Assembly: GCA_934668695.1 (NCBI GenBank)
Contig: CAKUOD010000002.1
Coordinates: forward strand, 62,001 to 126,000
Length of the DNA stretch: 64,000 nt
Direction of reading: 5' to 3'
Source: an uncultured Collinsella sp.
GTDB taxonomy: Bacteria; Actinomycetota; Coriobacteriia; Coriobacteriales; Coriobacteriaceae
Shown here: positions 47,500-56,582 of the stretch, piece after piece
Layout of the letters: the number at the start of each line of letters is the position of its first letter
How positions within the stretch are numbered: the first letter of the stretch is position 1
Notes under the pieces: generated by a model
Seen by the model: the letters and a program-made list of their open reading frames with translations, nothing else
What the model was told of the DNA's origin: nothing
Databases searched by the model: none
Translations under genes and position numbers: made by a program

Positions 47500-47718
47500 G
47501 TCTCAATCTGTAACAGGAAGACGGCATCTAAGCCTCCAGATGTTACAAATCGAGATCTTTCGGCAGCAGACCAATCCTTTGTCTCAATCTGTAACAGGTA
47601 GACCGGTTTTCGGCCTCTAACTGTTACAGATTGAGATTTTGTATCGACGGTCGACCCTCAATCTCAATCTATAACGATTAGACCCGTTTTTGGCCGCTAG
47701 ATGTTACAGATCGAGACA
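47500..47718. repeat. Family A palindrome array, three units
   Basis: Units start at 47501, 47582 and 47662 (81, 80 bp). Unit 2 has fully matching arms; unit 1 has a right arm TGTTACAAATCGAGA and unit 3 a left arm TCTCAATCTATAACG. All three are of the TTTT-centre or degenerate orientation. The first spacer nearly duplicates one in the 46098 array on the other side of the DUF559-like gene. Confidence 0.92.
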
Positions 47719-47754
47719 AAGCCAGGGGCAGCGGCACATCGCCAACCCCACTCC

Positions 47755-48462
47755 CTACTCCCACTCCTGTTCGTAGATGTTGAGCGACTTCACGTATCGT
47801 CCCTGTGCCCCCATGATGTCGCGAACCAGACGCAGGAAGAAACTGATGCGCGAGGTGTCAAAACCGTCCTGTAGGTCCTCCGGATGCACCGCGCCCGGCC
47901 CATCGACTGCCGTGTCGCTCAGGCGGGCAATGTCGTACAGATAGAGCTGCCCCGCCGTCAGCCAGACATCGTCCACGCACGCGAGGCGCACCGCGATCGC
48001 GCCATCGTTCCAGTGCTCCTTTTGCACGATGTGCGGGTCGTAGACGTCAAAGCGACGGTCGGTGCGCGTGTCCTTCAGCGCGACCATGCCAGTCGCGGGA
48101 TCCTTGTCCAAAATGCCAAAGCGCGAAAAGTACTGCGTATCGCGCACCTGCTTAAGTCGCTCGAGCGAAGCGGGCGAAATTGACGCTGGCGGCTCGTCAA
48201 CATACAGTTCGAGCAGCGTCGCGCCATGGCAATAGGGGCGCTCGAAGAGCAGCCAATCGGTAAACGCCATGTTGTAGGCAATGATTTCGTTTTGTGAGGG
48301 CTCGGTGCAATAGCTGAGCCACGGATCGACAATGATCTCGAACTGCTCACGAGCCGGCTCTAGGAATTGAAACTTCCGCAGCATCCAAAAGTGAGCCATA
48401 TCGGCAATATCGTTGCCGACGGCTTCGGCCAACTGCGCTTGGTCAAAAACTTGGTCAGTCAT
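47755..48462 (-). CDS. Hypothetical protein
   Basis: A 235-aa soluble protein without a recognised domain. It is acidic, rich in aromatic residues (MAHFWMLRKFQFLEP, AFTDWLLFERPYCHG), and shows no signal or membrane segment. Composition matches the host. GAGGAGG lies 6 nt before the ATG at 48462. It ends 37 bp from the family A array at 47500. A helical N-terminal half and a mixed C-terminal half (VRLACVDDVWLTAGQLYLYDIARLS) are suggested; no function is proposed. Confidence 0.72.
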   Translation of the reverse strand: MTDQVFDQAQLAEAVGNDIADMAHFWMLRKFQFLEPAREQFEIIVDPWLSYCTEPSQNEIIAYNMAFTDWLLFERPYCHGATLLELYVDEPPASISPASLERLKQVRDTQYFSRFGILDKDPATGMVALKDTRTDRRFDVYDPHIVQKEHWNDGAIAVRLACVDDVWLTAGQLYLYDIARLSDTAVDGPGAVHPEDLQDGFDTSRISFFLRLVRDIMGAQGRYVKSLNIYEQEWE

Positions 48463-48780
48463 GGCATCCTCCTCAAACTGATGGACCTCAATTTGAGCTT
48501 ACGAGGAGGGCAGACGACCGTGGCCAGCACGGGCAAAATGGGCCTCTGGCTGCAAACCAGATGCTGACCAAACACTTGACGGAACGCTTGACCGAATGAG
48601 CGCACTTCAAAGAAACCGCAGGTAGGCATAGACAGCGAACCCGCTCTTTTGAGCCGCGCCACCCAGGCCACCACAGAAACAGCAGAGCGCGACAGGCGCA
48701 AACGTCGACGAATGAACACTCACACGTCGACGAATGAACAGGCACCCCGCAAAGAGTGTCCCCAACGACTAGACAAAATA
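48463..48780. other. Intergenic region with a short direct repeat
   Basis: No gene is supported in this stretch. ACGTCGACGAATGAACA occurs twice, at 48702-48718 and 48724-48740, a 22-bp period. Nothing else is recognisable. Confidence 0.45.
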
Positions 48781-48815
48781 GAACGTCCCCAATGACCAGT
48801 CATCGGGGACGTTCT
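48781..48815 (-). terminator. Terminator after gltD
   Basis: GAACGTCCCC...GGGGACGTTC with an AATGAC/GTCAT inner stem; on the minus strand it runs into TATTTTG. It lies 13 nt past the gltD stop. Confidence 0.88.
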
Positions 48816-48827
48816 TAAATGACTACT

Positions 48828-50309
48828 TTACAGTGCCAGCGCGTCGGCGACTTCTGTGGCGCAGGCGAGGGCATCGGCCATGGCGTTCACCACGAGCGAG
48901 CTGCCGTTGCGGGCGTCACCGGCCACATACACCGGCGTGGCATCGGCGGCGACACCGTCCGTGCGAGCCGCGAGATGCGAGCCCTCAGCAGCCATCACCG
49001 GCAGCGGACGACCAGCGGTGGCAACAGGCACGCTCACCGCATCGAACACGCCGTGCTCCGGACCCGTAAAGCCGCAAGCGATGAGCACCAGCTGCGCCGG
49101 CACCTCGTGCTCGGAGCCCGCGATGCGCTCGGGCTTTCCCGCCGACCAGTCCAGATCGACCACGCGCAGACCCGCAGCCGCACCCTTCTTGTCCAGCAGC
49201 ACCTCGAGTGTATCCACGGCCCAGGCACGCATCTCGCCACCCATCGCAGCGATAGCCTCCTGCTGGCCGTAATCGGTCTTCTTAACGTTGGGCCACTGCG
49301 GCCAGGGGTTGCCTGCCGCGCGCTTATCGGGCGCAGCCGGCAAGAACTCAAACTGGCGCACGCTGCGCGCGCCCTGACGCACCGCGGTACCCACGCAGTC
49401 GTTGCCGGTATCGCCACCGCCAATGACCACGACGTCCAGGCCGCGCGCGTCAATAGCAGGCTCACCGCCATCGAGCACCGAGACGGTCGAAGCCGTCAGG
49501 TAGTCCACGGCGTACACCACGCCCGGGGCATCAACGTTCGCGGCCGAAAGACCGCGCGGGGCACGGGCGCCGGCAGCCACCACGACGGCGTCAAAGTCGT
49601 CGAGCCTGGCGGTAACCTTGGGATCGCTCACGTCGGCGCCCAGCTCGAACACAATACCCAGCTCGCGCATGAGCGCCACGCGACGCTCGACCACAAACTT
49701 CTCGAGCTTCATGTTGGGGATGCCGTACATAAGAAGGCCGCCCGGGCGGTCGTCACGCTCAAACACTGTCACGCGGGCGCCGCGACGAGCGAGCTCCCAC
49801 GCGGCCACCAGGCCAGCAGGGCCGGAGCCCACCACGGCAACCGTGGGCGCGCCCTCCCCCGCCGGCTCAAAGCGGCGCGGACCGCCGTTGGCCCACTCGT
49901 GGTCGCTGATCGCACGCTCGTTGTCGTGAATCGTCGTGGGCTGGCCGTCGACCGAGCCCAGGTTGCACGCCGCCTCGCACAGCGCCGGGCACACGCGGCT
50001 CGTGAACTCGGGCATGGGCGAGGTAAGCGACAGACGCTCGGCCGCCTCGTCCCAGCGGCCGCGATACACCAGTTCGTTCCACTCGGGAATCAGGTTGTGC
50101 AGCGGGCAGCCGCTCGGGCGCGCCTTGCCAAAGCTCGCGCCCATCTGGCAAAACGCCACACCGCACATCATGCAGCGGCTCGCCTGGGCACGGCGCGCGT
50201 CATCGTCGAGCTCCACGTACAGCGGATCGAAATCGCGGCTGCGCTCCTCCACGGGGCGAAGCTCGTGGGTCACGCGATCGATATCAAGAAAAGCACCGGG
50301 CTTACCCAT
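48828..50309 (-). CDS. gltD: Glutamate synthase small subunit
   Basis: FAD/iron-sulfur subunit that passes electrons from NAD(P)H to the large subunit, 493 aa. N-terminal Fer4_20 cysteines (RCMMCGVAFCQMG, SGCPLHNLIPEWNELV, VCPALCEAACNLG), FAD motif VGSGPAGLVAAWELARRG and nucleotide motif GGGDTGNDC are present. GGAGG inside the end of gltB precedes the ATG; the gap between the genes is only 5 nt. It forms the gltBD ammonia-assimilation operon. Confidence 0.95.
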   Translation of the reverse strand: MGKPGAFLDIDRVTHELRPVEERSRDFDPLYVELDDDARRAQASRCMMCGVAFCQMGASFGKARPSGCPLHNLIPEWNELVYRGRWDEAAERLSLTSPMPEFTSRVCPALCEAACNLGSVDGQPTTIHDNERAISDHEWANGGPRRFEPAGEGAPTVAVVGSGPAGLVAAWELARRGARVTVFERDDRPGGLLMYGIPNMKLEKFVVERRVALMRELGIVFELGADVSDPKVTARLDDFDAVVVAAGARAPRGLSAANVDAPGVVYAVDYLTASTVSVLDGGEPAIDARGLDVVVIGGGDTGNDCVGTAVRQGARSVRQFEFLPAAPDKRAAGNPWPQWPNVKKTDYGQQEAIAAMGGEMRAWAVDTLEVLLDKKGAAAGLRVVDLDWSAGKPERIAGSEHEVPAQLVLIACGFTGPEHGVFDAVSVPVATAGRPLPVMAAEGSHLAARTDGVAADATPVYVAGDARNGSSLVVNAMADALACATEVADALAL

Positions 50310-50314
50310 GGCAC

Positions 50315-53300
50315 TTACGCCTCCTTCTTGGTCGAAGCAACAGGGCCGGCAGCAGCGGCGGTCACAGCACCAGCGACGCCACCCGCCACATCAAAGCGAG
50401 CAATATTGGCAGCGTCGGCGCGACCGGTCACGATGTCAAACGCCAGCTCCTCGGCCTGCGCATGCGTCTTGCCCGCGGCCTCGGCGGCGGCGACAATCGC
50501 CAGCACGCGCTCGTACTCGGTCGGGATGACCTTCACAAAGTGCTTGCTCATCGAGTCGAAGCTGTAGAGCAGCTTAATGCCGCGCGGGCTCTGCGTCGCG
50601 TCCACGTGCTCCTGGATGAGCACGCGGATCTGCGCCAGCTCGTCGGCCGTCGGGGCCTTGAGCTCAACGCTCTCGTGGTTCACGCGGGCATCAAGCGTAC
50701 CGTACTGGTCATAGACATAGGCCACACCGCCCGTCATGCCGGCGGCGAAGTTCTGACCGACCTCGCCCAGAATGAGTGCCAAGCCACCCGTCATGTACTC
50801 GCAGCCGTGGTTGCCACAGCCCTCGACCACCACCGTGGCACCGGAGTTACGCACGCCAAAGCGCTGGCCGGCCAGGCCGTTGATAAAGCCGCGGCCGCTC
50901 GTGGCGCCAAAGAACGCAACGTTGCCCACGATGATGTTCTCGTCGAACTTGTAGGTCGCACGCGGGTTGGGGCGCACCGAAACCTCGCCGCCCGAAAGGC
51001 CCTTGCCAAAGTAGTCGTTAGCGTCGCCGCACACGTTGAGCGTCACGCCGCGCGGCAGGAACGCGCCAAAGCTCTGACCGGCCGAGCCATCGCAATCGAT
51101 GGTGATGGAGCCGGCGGGCAAGCCCTCGGGATGCGCCTTGGTCACGGCGTTGCCCAGGATGGTGCCCACACAGCGGTTGACGTTGGCGATATCGGCACGG
51201 AAGCGGATCGGGCGCAGGTGCGCACGCGCGTCGGCCGTGTAAGGCACAAACAGCGTGGAGTCGAGTGTCTTGTTGAGCTCGCTGTCCGCAGCCATCTGGG
51301 GCAGGAAGTGGCGGCCGTCGGCACCCGGGATGTGGGCACCGAACTCGCAGGTCGCGCCCGCCAGCACAGGCGACAGGTCGAGCAGGTTGGCCTTGCGGTT
51401 GCCCGGGACCTCGATCTGGCGCAGGCACTCGGGATGGCCGACCATCTCGTCGATGGTGCGGAAGCCCAGGCGTGCCATGACCTCGCGCAGCTGCTCGGCA
51501 ACAAAGAGCATAAAGTGCTCGACGTGCTCGGGCTTGCCGCGGAAGCCGTGACGCAGGCGGCAGTTCTGTGTGGCGATGCCGGCCGGGCAGGTGTCCTGCT
51601 GGCAGTCGCGCTGCATCAGGCAGCCCATGGAGATGAGCGGCATGGTCGCAAAGCCAAACTCCTCGGCACCCAGCAGGCAGGCGACGGCGACGTCGGTGCC
51701 GTCCATGAGCTTGCCGTCGGCCTCGAGCACTACGCGCGAGCGCAGGCCGTTTTGCAGCAGCGTCTGCTGAGCCTCGGCAAGACCGAGCTCCAGCGGCAGG
51801 CCGGCGTGCCAGATGGAATCGCGCGAAGCGGCACCGGAGCCGCCGTTGTGGCCGCTGATCAAGATCTTGTCGGCTGCGCCCTTGGCGACACCGGTGGCGA
51901 TGGTGCCGACACCGGCCTCGCTGACCAGCTTGACCGACACGCGCGCGCCGGGGTTGGCGTTCTTAAGGTCGAAGATGAGCTCGGCCAAGTCCTCGATGGA
52001 GTAGATGTCGTGGTGCGGCGGAGGCGAGATCAGGCCGATACCGGGCGTGGACTGACGGACCTCGGCAATCCAGGGGTAGACCTTCTTGCCGGGCAGGTGA
52101 CCGCCCTCGCCGGGCTTTGCGCCCTGGGCCATCTTGATCTGAATCTCGAAGGCACTGCACAGGTAGCGGCTCGTCACGCCAAAGCGGGCACTTGCCACCT
52201 GCTTGATCGCGGAGTTCTTGGAGTCGCCGTTGGCCAGCGGGGTCTCGCGACGCGGATCCTCGCCGCCCTCGCCGGAGTTGGAGCGGCCGCGCAGGCGGTT
52301 CATGGCGATGGCCATGCACTCGTGCGCTTCCTTGCTGATGGAGCCGTACGACATGGCGCCGGTGTTAAAGCGGCGGACGATGTTGAGCGCGGGCTCGACC
52401 TCGTCGAGCGGCACCGGAGTGCGACCGCTGTCGTCAAAGTCCAGCAGGTCGCGCAGGCGCACGGCGCGACCGGTGCGGTGCAGGCGGGCGCTGTACTCCT
52501 TAAAGGTGTCGTAGCTGTCCTCGCGGCAGGCGGTCTGCAGCAGGTAGACGGTCTGCGGGTCGATAAGGTGATCCTCGCCGCCGAGCGGGCGCCATTTGGT
52601 CAGGCCCAGCGTGGGCAGCTGCTCAGGTGCCGGGCTCTTAAGGATGGCGAGCGCGGCGTCGTAGCGCTCGTTCTGCTCGCGCTCGACGTCCTCGACACCC
52701 ATACCGCCAACGCGGCTCACCGTACCGGCAAAGTACTCGTTGACGAACTCCGTGGTAAAGCCCACGGCCTCGAAGATCTGCGCGGAGTGATAGCTTTGCA
52801 CCGTGGAGATGCCCATCTTGGACATGATAGAGACGATGCCCGCCGTCGCTGCCTTGTTGTAGTTATCGATGCCCTGCTCGGCGGTCACGTCCAGGTCACC
52901 GCGTGCCGCCAGATCGCGGATGCACGCGTGCGCGTTGTACGGATAGATGCCGCTCGCGGAGTAGCCCACCAGCGCCGCGAAGTCGTGCGGGGACACGGCG
53001 TCGCCGCACTCCACAACGATGTCGGCAAAGGTGCGCACGCCGGCGCGGATCAGGTGGTTGTGAACGCAGCCCACGGCGAGCAGCGACGGCACGGGCACCT
53101 CGCCCGCGGCAGCACGGTCGCTCAGCACCACGATGTTCACGCCATCGCGGACCGCGGCCTCAACGTCCTCGGCAAGCTGCTTGAGCGCAGCCTGCAGCGC
53201 GCCCTCGCCGGCATCGCGGCGGTAGACGGCACAGAAACGGCGGGTCTTAAAGCCAACACGGTCGATGGCGCAGATGCGGTCGAACTCTTCCTCGTTGAGC

Positions 53301-55015
53301 AGTGGGCGCTCCAGGCGCACCAGCTGGCAAGCGGCGCGGGAGTCCTCGAGTAGGTTGCCGTGGTTGCCCAGGTAGAGCGTGGTCGAGGTGACCATATGCT
53401 CGCGCAGGGCGTCGATCGGCGGGTTCGTGACCTGGGCGAACAGCTGATAGAAGTAGTCGTAGAACGAGCGCGTCTTCTTGGACAGGCAGGCCAGCGGAGC
53501 ATCGATGCCCATCGAGGCGAGCGGGGCCTTGCCCTGCTGGGCCATGGGGCGCACGACCTCGTCGACGTCGTCCCAGTGATAGCCGAGCTTTGCCATGCGC
53601 ACGGCGGCGGGCACCTCGGCGTCCTCGGCCGGCGTTGCAGCAGCGGGCTTGTCGAGCGCGTCGACGGTCAGCGTCTCCTCGGCGATCCAATCGCGGTAGG
53701 GCTTTTCCTTGGCGTAGCGGGCGCGCAGCTCGTCGTTGTAGATCACGCGGCCGCGGGCAAAGTCGACCTCGAGCATCTGGCCCGGTCCCAGGCAGCCACT
53801 CGTCAGGATGTTCTCGGGGCGCACCTCGATGGTGCCCACCTCGCTCGCCAGCATAAAGCGGCCGTCGCGCGTCACGTAGTAGCGGGCCGGGCGCAGACCG
53901 TTGCGGTCGAGGGCGGCACCCAGGGTACGGCCATCGGTAAAGGCGATGGCGGCAGGACCGTCCCACGGCTCCATGAGCATGGACTGGTAGGCGTCGTAGG
54001 CGCGACGCTCCTCGCTCAGGCTGTCGTTGTGGTCCCACGGCTCGGGCAGCAGCATGGATGCGGCGCGCGTGAGCGGACGACCGTTCATGACCAGGAACTC
54101 GAGCACGTTGTCCAGAATCGCGGAGTCGGAACCCTCACGATTGATGATGGGCATCACGCGCTCAAGATCGTGCTGCAGCACGGGGCTGTACAGGTTGGGT
54201 TCGCGGGCGCGAATCCAGTTGACGTTGCCCTTGAGGGTGTTGATCTCGCCGTTGTGGATGATAAAGCGGTTGGGGTGCGCGCGCTCCCAGCTGGGCGTGG
54301 TGTTGGTGGAGTAGCGCGAGTGGACGAGCGCCACGGCAGTCTTGACGGCGGCGTCGTTGAGGTCGATGAAGAAGCGGCGCATCTGCGTGGCGACGAGCAT
54401 ACCCTTGTACACGATGGTGCGCGAGCTCATGGAGCACACGTAGAAGATCTTGTCGCGCAGGGCAAACTCGGCATCGGCCTTCTTTTCGATGGTGCGGCGG
54501 CACACGTACAGGCGACGCTCGAAGGCATCGCCGGCGGGCGTGTCGTCGGGGCGGCCCAGGAAGGCCTGCAGGATGGTAGGCATGCAGGCGCGTGCCGTCT
54601 CGCCCAGGTCGTGCGGATCGACGGGCACCTCGCGCCAAAAGAGCAGCGGCACGCCGGCCTCGGCGCAGCCCTCCTCAAACACGCGACGGGCATCCTCTAC
54701 GCCCTTGTCGTCCTGCGGAAAGAACAGCATGGCCACGCCATAGTCGCCCTCTGCCGGCAGAATCTGGCCGCACTTTTGAGCCTCTTTGCGGAAAAAGTGA
54801 TGCGGAACCTGGAACAGGATGCCGGCGCCGTCGCCGGTGTTCTTCTCGAGTCCGGTGCCGCCGCGGTGCTCCAAGTTGACCAGAATGGACAGCGCGTCGT
54901 CCAGAATTTGGTGATGGCGCTCGCCGTTGATATCGGCAAGCGCGCCGATGCCACATGCATCGTGGTCGAATTCGGGGCGATAAAGGCCCTGCTGCTGAGC
55001 GGAATCTGCCTGCAT
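50315..55015 (-). CDS. gltB: Glutamate synthase large subunit
   Basis: Ferredoxin/NAD(P)H-type GOGAT large subunit, 1566 aa, full length. A 20-residue propeptide precedes the catalytic nucleophile C21 (DACGIG), as in GltB proteins that are cleaved before Cys. The order is: class II amidotransferase (1-420), central domain, FMN TIM barrel (GGEDPRRE, GGHLPGKKVYPWIAEVR), 3Fe-4S cysteines in CLMQRDCQQDTCPAGIA, and the C-terminal beta-helix (GGMTGGVAYVYD). It assimilates ammonia with glutamine synthetase. gltD follows 5 nt later. Confidence 0.96.
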   Translation of the reverse strand: MQADSAQQQGLYRPEFDHDACGIGALADINGERHHQILDDALSILVNLEHRGGTGLEKNTGDGAGILFQVPHHFFRKEAQKCGQILPAEGDYGVAMLFFPQDDKGVEDARRVFEEGCAEAGVPLLFWREVPVDPHDLGETARACMPTILQAFLGRPDDTPAGDAFERRLYVCRRTIEKKADAEFALRDKIFYVCSMSSRTIVYKGMLVATQMRRFFIDLNDAAVKTAVALVHSRYSTNTTPSWERAHPNRFIIHNGEINTLKGNVNWIRAREPNLYSPVLQHDLERVMPIINREGSDSAILDNVLEFLVMNGRPLTRAASMLLPEPWDHNDSLSEERRAYDAYQSMLMEPWDGPAAIAFTDGRTLGAALDRNGLRPARYYVTRDGRFMLASEVGTIEVRPENILTSGCLGPGQMLEVDFARGRVIYNDELRARYAKEKPYRDWIAEETLTVDALDKPAAATPAEDAEVPAAVRMAKLGYHWDDVDEVVRPMAQQGKAPLASMGIDAPLACLSKKTRSFYDYFYQLFAQVTNPPIDALREHMVTSTTLYLGNHGNLLEDSRAACQLVRLERPLLNEEEFDRICAIDRVGFKTRRFCAVYRRDAGEGALQAALKQLAEDVEAAVRDGVNIVVLSDRAAAGEVPVPSLLAVGCVHNHLIRAGVRTFADIVVECGDAVSPHDFAALVGYSASGIYPYNAHACIRDLAARGDLDVTAEQGIDNYNKAATAGIVSIMSKMGISTVQSYHSAQIFEAVGFTTEFVNEYFAGTVSRVGGMGVEDVEREQNERYDAALAILKSPAPEQLPTLGLTKWRPLGGEDHLIDPQTVYLLQTACREDSYDTFKEYSARLHRTGRAVRLRDLLDFDDSGRTPVPLDEVEPALNIVRRFNTGAMSYGSISKEAHECMAIAMNRLRGRSNSGEGGEDPRRETPLANGDSKNSAIKQVASARFGVTSRYLCSAFEIQIKMAQGAKPGEGGHLPGKKVYPWIAEVRQSTPGIGLISPPPHHDIYSIEDLAELIFDLKNANPGARVSVKLVSEAGVGTIATGVAKGAADKILISGHNGGSGAASRDSIWHAGLPLELGLAEAQQTLLQNGLRSRVVLEADGKLMDGTDVAVACLLGAEEFGFATMPLISMGCLMQRDCQQDTCPAGIATQNCRLRHGFRGKPEHVEHFMLFVAEQLREVMARLGFRTIDEMVGHPECLRQIEVPGNRKANLLDLSPVLAGATCEFGAHIPGADGRHFLPQMAADSELNKTLDSTLFVPYTADARAHLRPIRFRADIANVNRCVGTILGNAVTKAHPEGLPAGSITIDCDGSAGQSFGAFLPRGVTLNVCGDANDYFGKGLSGGEVSVRPNPRATYKFDENIIVGNVAFFGATSGRGFINGLAGQRFGVRNSGATVVVEGCGNHGCEYMTGGLALILGEVGQNFAAGMTGGVAYVYDQYGTLDARVNHESVELKAPTADELAQIRVLIQEHVDATQSPRGIKLLYSFDSMSKHFVKVIPTEYERVLAIVAAAEAAGKTHAQAEELAFDIVTGRADAANIARFDVAGGVAGAVTAAAAGPVASTKKEA

Positions 55016-55158
55016 CGCGATCCTCCCCTAGATATTAGACAGTCAGTTGAATAGGCATACTAGGAGCATCGCCGGCCCGTTGTGTTTCCCACCCGTTTCG
55101 AAACAATCGCGTAACGCACGTCACAAATGGTCTCCCGGGGACGGCAGGGCTGCGTATT

Positions 55159-55296
55159 GTCTCGATCTGTAACACGAGGAGCCCATTTGGACGTCTAACT
55201 GTTACAGATTGAGATTTTCTGCAGGACGGGTGTCGTTTGTCTAAATCTGTAACAGATAGAGCCAACTTCGGCCCCCAGATGTTACAGATTGAGACA
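55159..55296. repeat. Family A palindrome pair
   Basis: Units start at 55160 and 55240 (80 bp). Unit 1 pairs a G-type left arm with a T-type right arm (a G-U pair in RNA); unit 2 has left arm TCTAAATCTG. It is upstream of gltB, in the gap that also holds a full family C copy. Confidence 0.9.
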
Positions 55297-55302
55297 ATTC
55301 CC

Positions 55303-55369
55303 TTGGTGCAAAGGGGTCAGGTTTGTTTGCACCACGTTGGTGCAGATTAACCTGACCCCAATGCACCAA
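55303..55369. repeat. Family C palindrome, complete copy
   Basis: TTGGTGCAAAGGGGTCAGGT followed by TTGTTTGCACCA, then the inverse TTGGTGCAGATTAACCTGAC ... ATGCACCAA. The whole 67 bp is a near-perfect inverted repeat. It begins 7 bp after a family A unit and ends 15 bp before the stop of the polyferredoxin gene. Confidence 0.9.
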
Positions 55370-55384
55370 TCTGGCCTGCCTGCG

Positions 55385-56215
55385 CTACAAGGCCTTTTTG
55401 GGGCAGACCTTCGTGCACTCCATACACAGGATGCACTCCGCGCCGTTGCGACGGTCGAGTGAATTGTCCGTCACGTCCACATCCATCGGGCAAATCTTGC
55501 GACACTTACCGCACGAGATGCACTTGTCCTTATCGCAGGTAACGCGCACGAGTGCCCGCTTGGACATGGGCTTTAAAAACACCGTCACCGGGCAGATGTA
55601 CTTGCAAAACGCGCGGTTGTCCTTGAGTGCAAACGCGAGCGCGATGCCCACCACGTAATAGATCACATTGCCCACGATAAAGGCAATCCACATGACGTCG
55701 GCAAGGTTGGGAACGCCCAGAAGAAACAGCGCACCCACAAAGGCGAGCGACGCCACAAAGGTCACGTAGCGCAGCCAGCCAAACGACCGACGCTCGTGCG
55801 TTGCAGGCACCTTGTACGGCAGCAAATCGAGCACCATCGCCGTCCAACACGCATAGCCGCACCAACCGCGGCCAAATACAAGCGGCCCAAAGATCTTGGC
55901 CACGGCGTAATGAATGGTCGCTGCCTCAAAAGAACCCAGGAAGAGGTAGTACCAAAAGCCCTCGATCTGCATATTCTCGTGACACAGAAAGCCCAGGTAG
56001 ACGAGCATATATGTGCCGATAGCAAACTGAACGGCATGACGCGCGTACCTCCAGTTGGCGATATAGAGCGCCGTACCCGCGGCAAGCGCCGTGCCAATGT
56101 AGGAGAAATTGCCGAGGTAGAACAGGTTGCCCGTAGTACGCCACAGCACGATCGCGACCGCCTCAAACACAAGCCACAGGAGCGCGGGAACCTTGTACTT
56201 TGCCATGCCGTTCAT
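55385..56215 (-). CDS. 4Fe-4S polyferredoxin membrane protein (NapH/YccM-like)
   Basis: A 276-aa integral membrane protein with about six segments, two membrane-proximal Cys motifs (GRGWCGYACWTAMV and CKYICPVTVFLKPMSK) and two C-terminal 4Fe-4S sets (CISCGKCRKICPMDV, CILCMECTKVCPKKAL). Such proteins carry electrons between quinone or periplasmic and cytoplasmic partners. The start at 56215 has GAAAGG upstream; longer readings run into a family A repeat. The gene sits alone between repeat clusters, so its partner is unknown. Confidence 0.82.
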   Translation of the reverse strand: MNGMAKYKVPALLWLVFEAVAIVLWRTTGNLFYLGNFSYIGTALAAGTALYIANWRYARHAVQFAIGTYMLVYLGFLCHENMQIEGFWYYLFLGSFEAATIHYAVAKIFGPLVFGRGWCGYACWTAMVLDLLPYKVPATHERRSFGWLRYVTFVASLAFVGALFLLGVPNLADVMWIAFIVGNVIYYVVGIALAFALKDNRAFCKYICPVTVFLKPMSKRALVRVTCDKDKCISCGKCRKICPMDVDVTDNSLDRRNGAECILCMECTKVCPKKAL

Positions 56216-56359
56216 CCGAGGGCCTTTCTTCTTCGCAACCTTTCCTGCCATTATGCGCGTGACCAGCTGAAGTGCGGGCGTAGTTCGATGACTCGACATG
56301 TAAGGATTTCGCAGACAGCATGGGCGCGCCGACGAAAGCCGCTTCCCTCCCATCGAATA

Positions 56360-56414
56360 TCTCGATCTGTAACACGAAGGGCGGGTTTCGGCAGCCAACT
56401 GTTACAGATTGAGA
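56360..56414. repeat. Family A palindrome, single unit
   Basis: One unit, TCTCGATCTGTAACA ... TGTTACAGATTGAGA, G/T mixed arms, TTTC-type centre. It lies ahead of the polyferredoxin gene and is followed 21 bp later by a family C fragment. Confidence 0.9.
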
Positions 56415-56435
56415 CACTCCATCCCCACTCCGATT

Positions 56436-56468
56436 TTGGTGCAAACAAACCTGACCCCCTTGTACCAA
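56436..56468. repeat. Family C palindrome, half copy
   Basis: TTGGTGCAAACAAACCTGAC ... TGTACCAA is one half of the 67-bp element at 55303, itself an inverted repeat. Together with the nearby family A unit it shows that the two families tend to sit side by side. Confidence 0.85.
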
Positions 56469-56501
56469 TCTTGGCTAAAATCACATTTTTGTTAGTCTTG
56501 G

Positions 56502-56530
56502 TTAACTTTTTGGCCTAAAACGGGTATCCT
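56502..56530 (+). promoter_or_regulatory. Predicted gpmA promoter
   Basis: TTAACT (56502-56507), a 17-bp spacer and TATCCT (56525-56530), 53 bp before the gpmA start. AT-rich sequence precedes it. Confidence 0.5.
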
Positions 56531-56582
56531 TTGCGGCGTCAAGCAAACGGCACGCACGCCGTGCCAGATCAAGGAGGCCCCC

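Noticed and set aside
47447..47527. Upstream start of the DUF559-like gene at 47527
   Set aside because: The first codons fall inside a family A repeat unit, and the extra residues are not conserved-looking.
48459..48719. Short Arg/Ser-rich frame upstream of the 235-aa gene
   Set aside because: No start signal and no similarity to known proteins; overlaps the promoter region.
50462..53353. Plus-strand open frame of 963 codons antisense to gltB
   Set aside because: Low-complexity His/Arg/Val composition and full overlap with gltB motifs show it to be a shadow.
56216..56398. Upstream start of the polyferredoxin gene at 56398
   Set aside because: It would begin inside a family A palindrome; the ATG at 56215 has a better ribosome-binding site.
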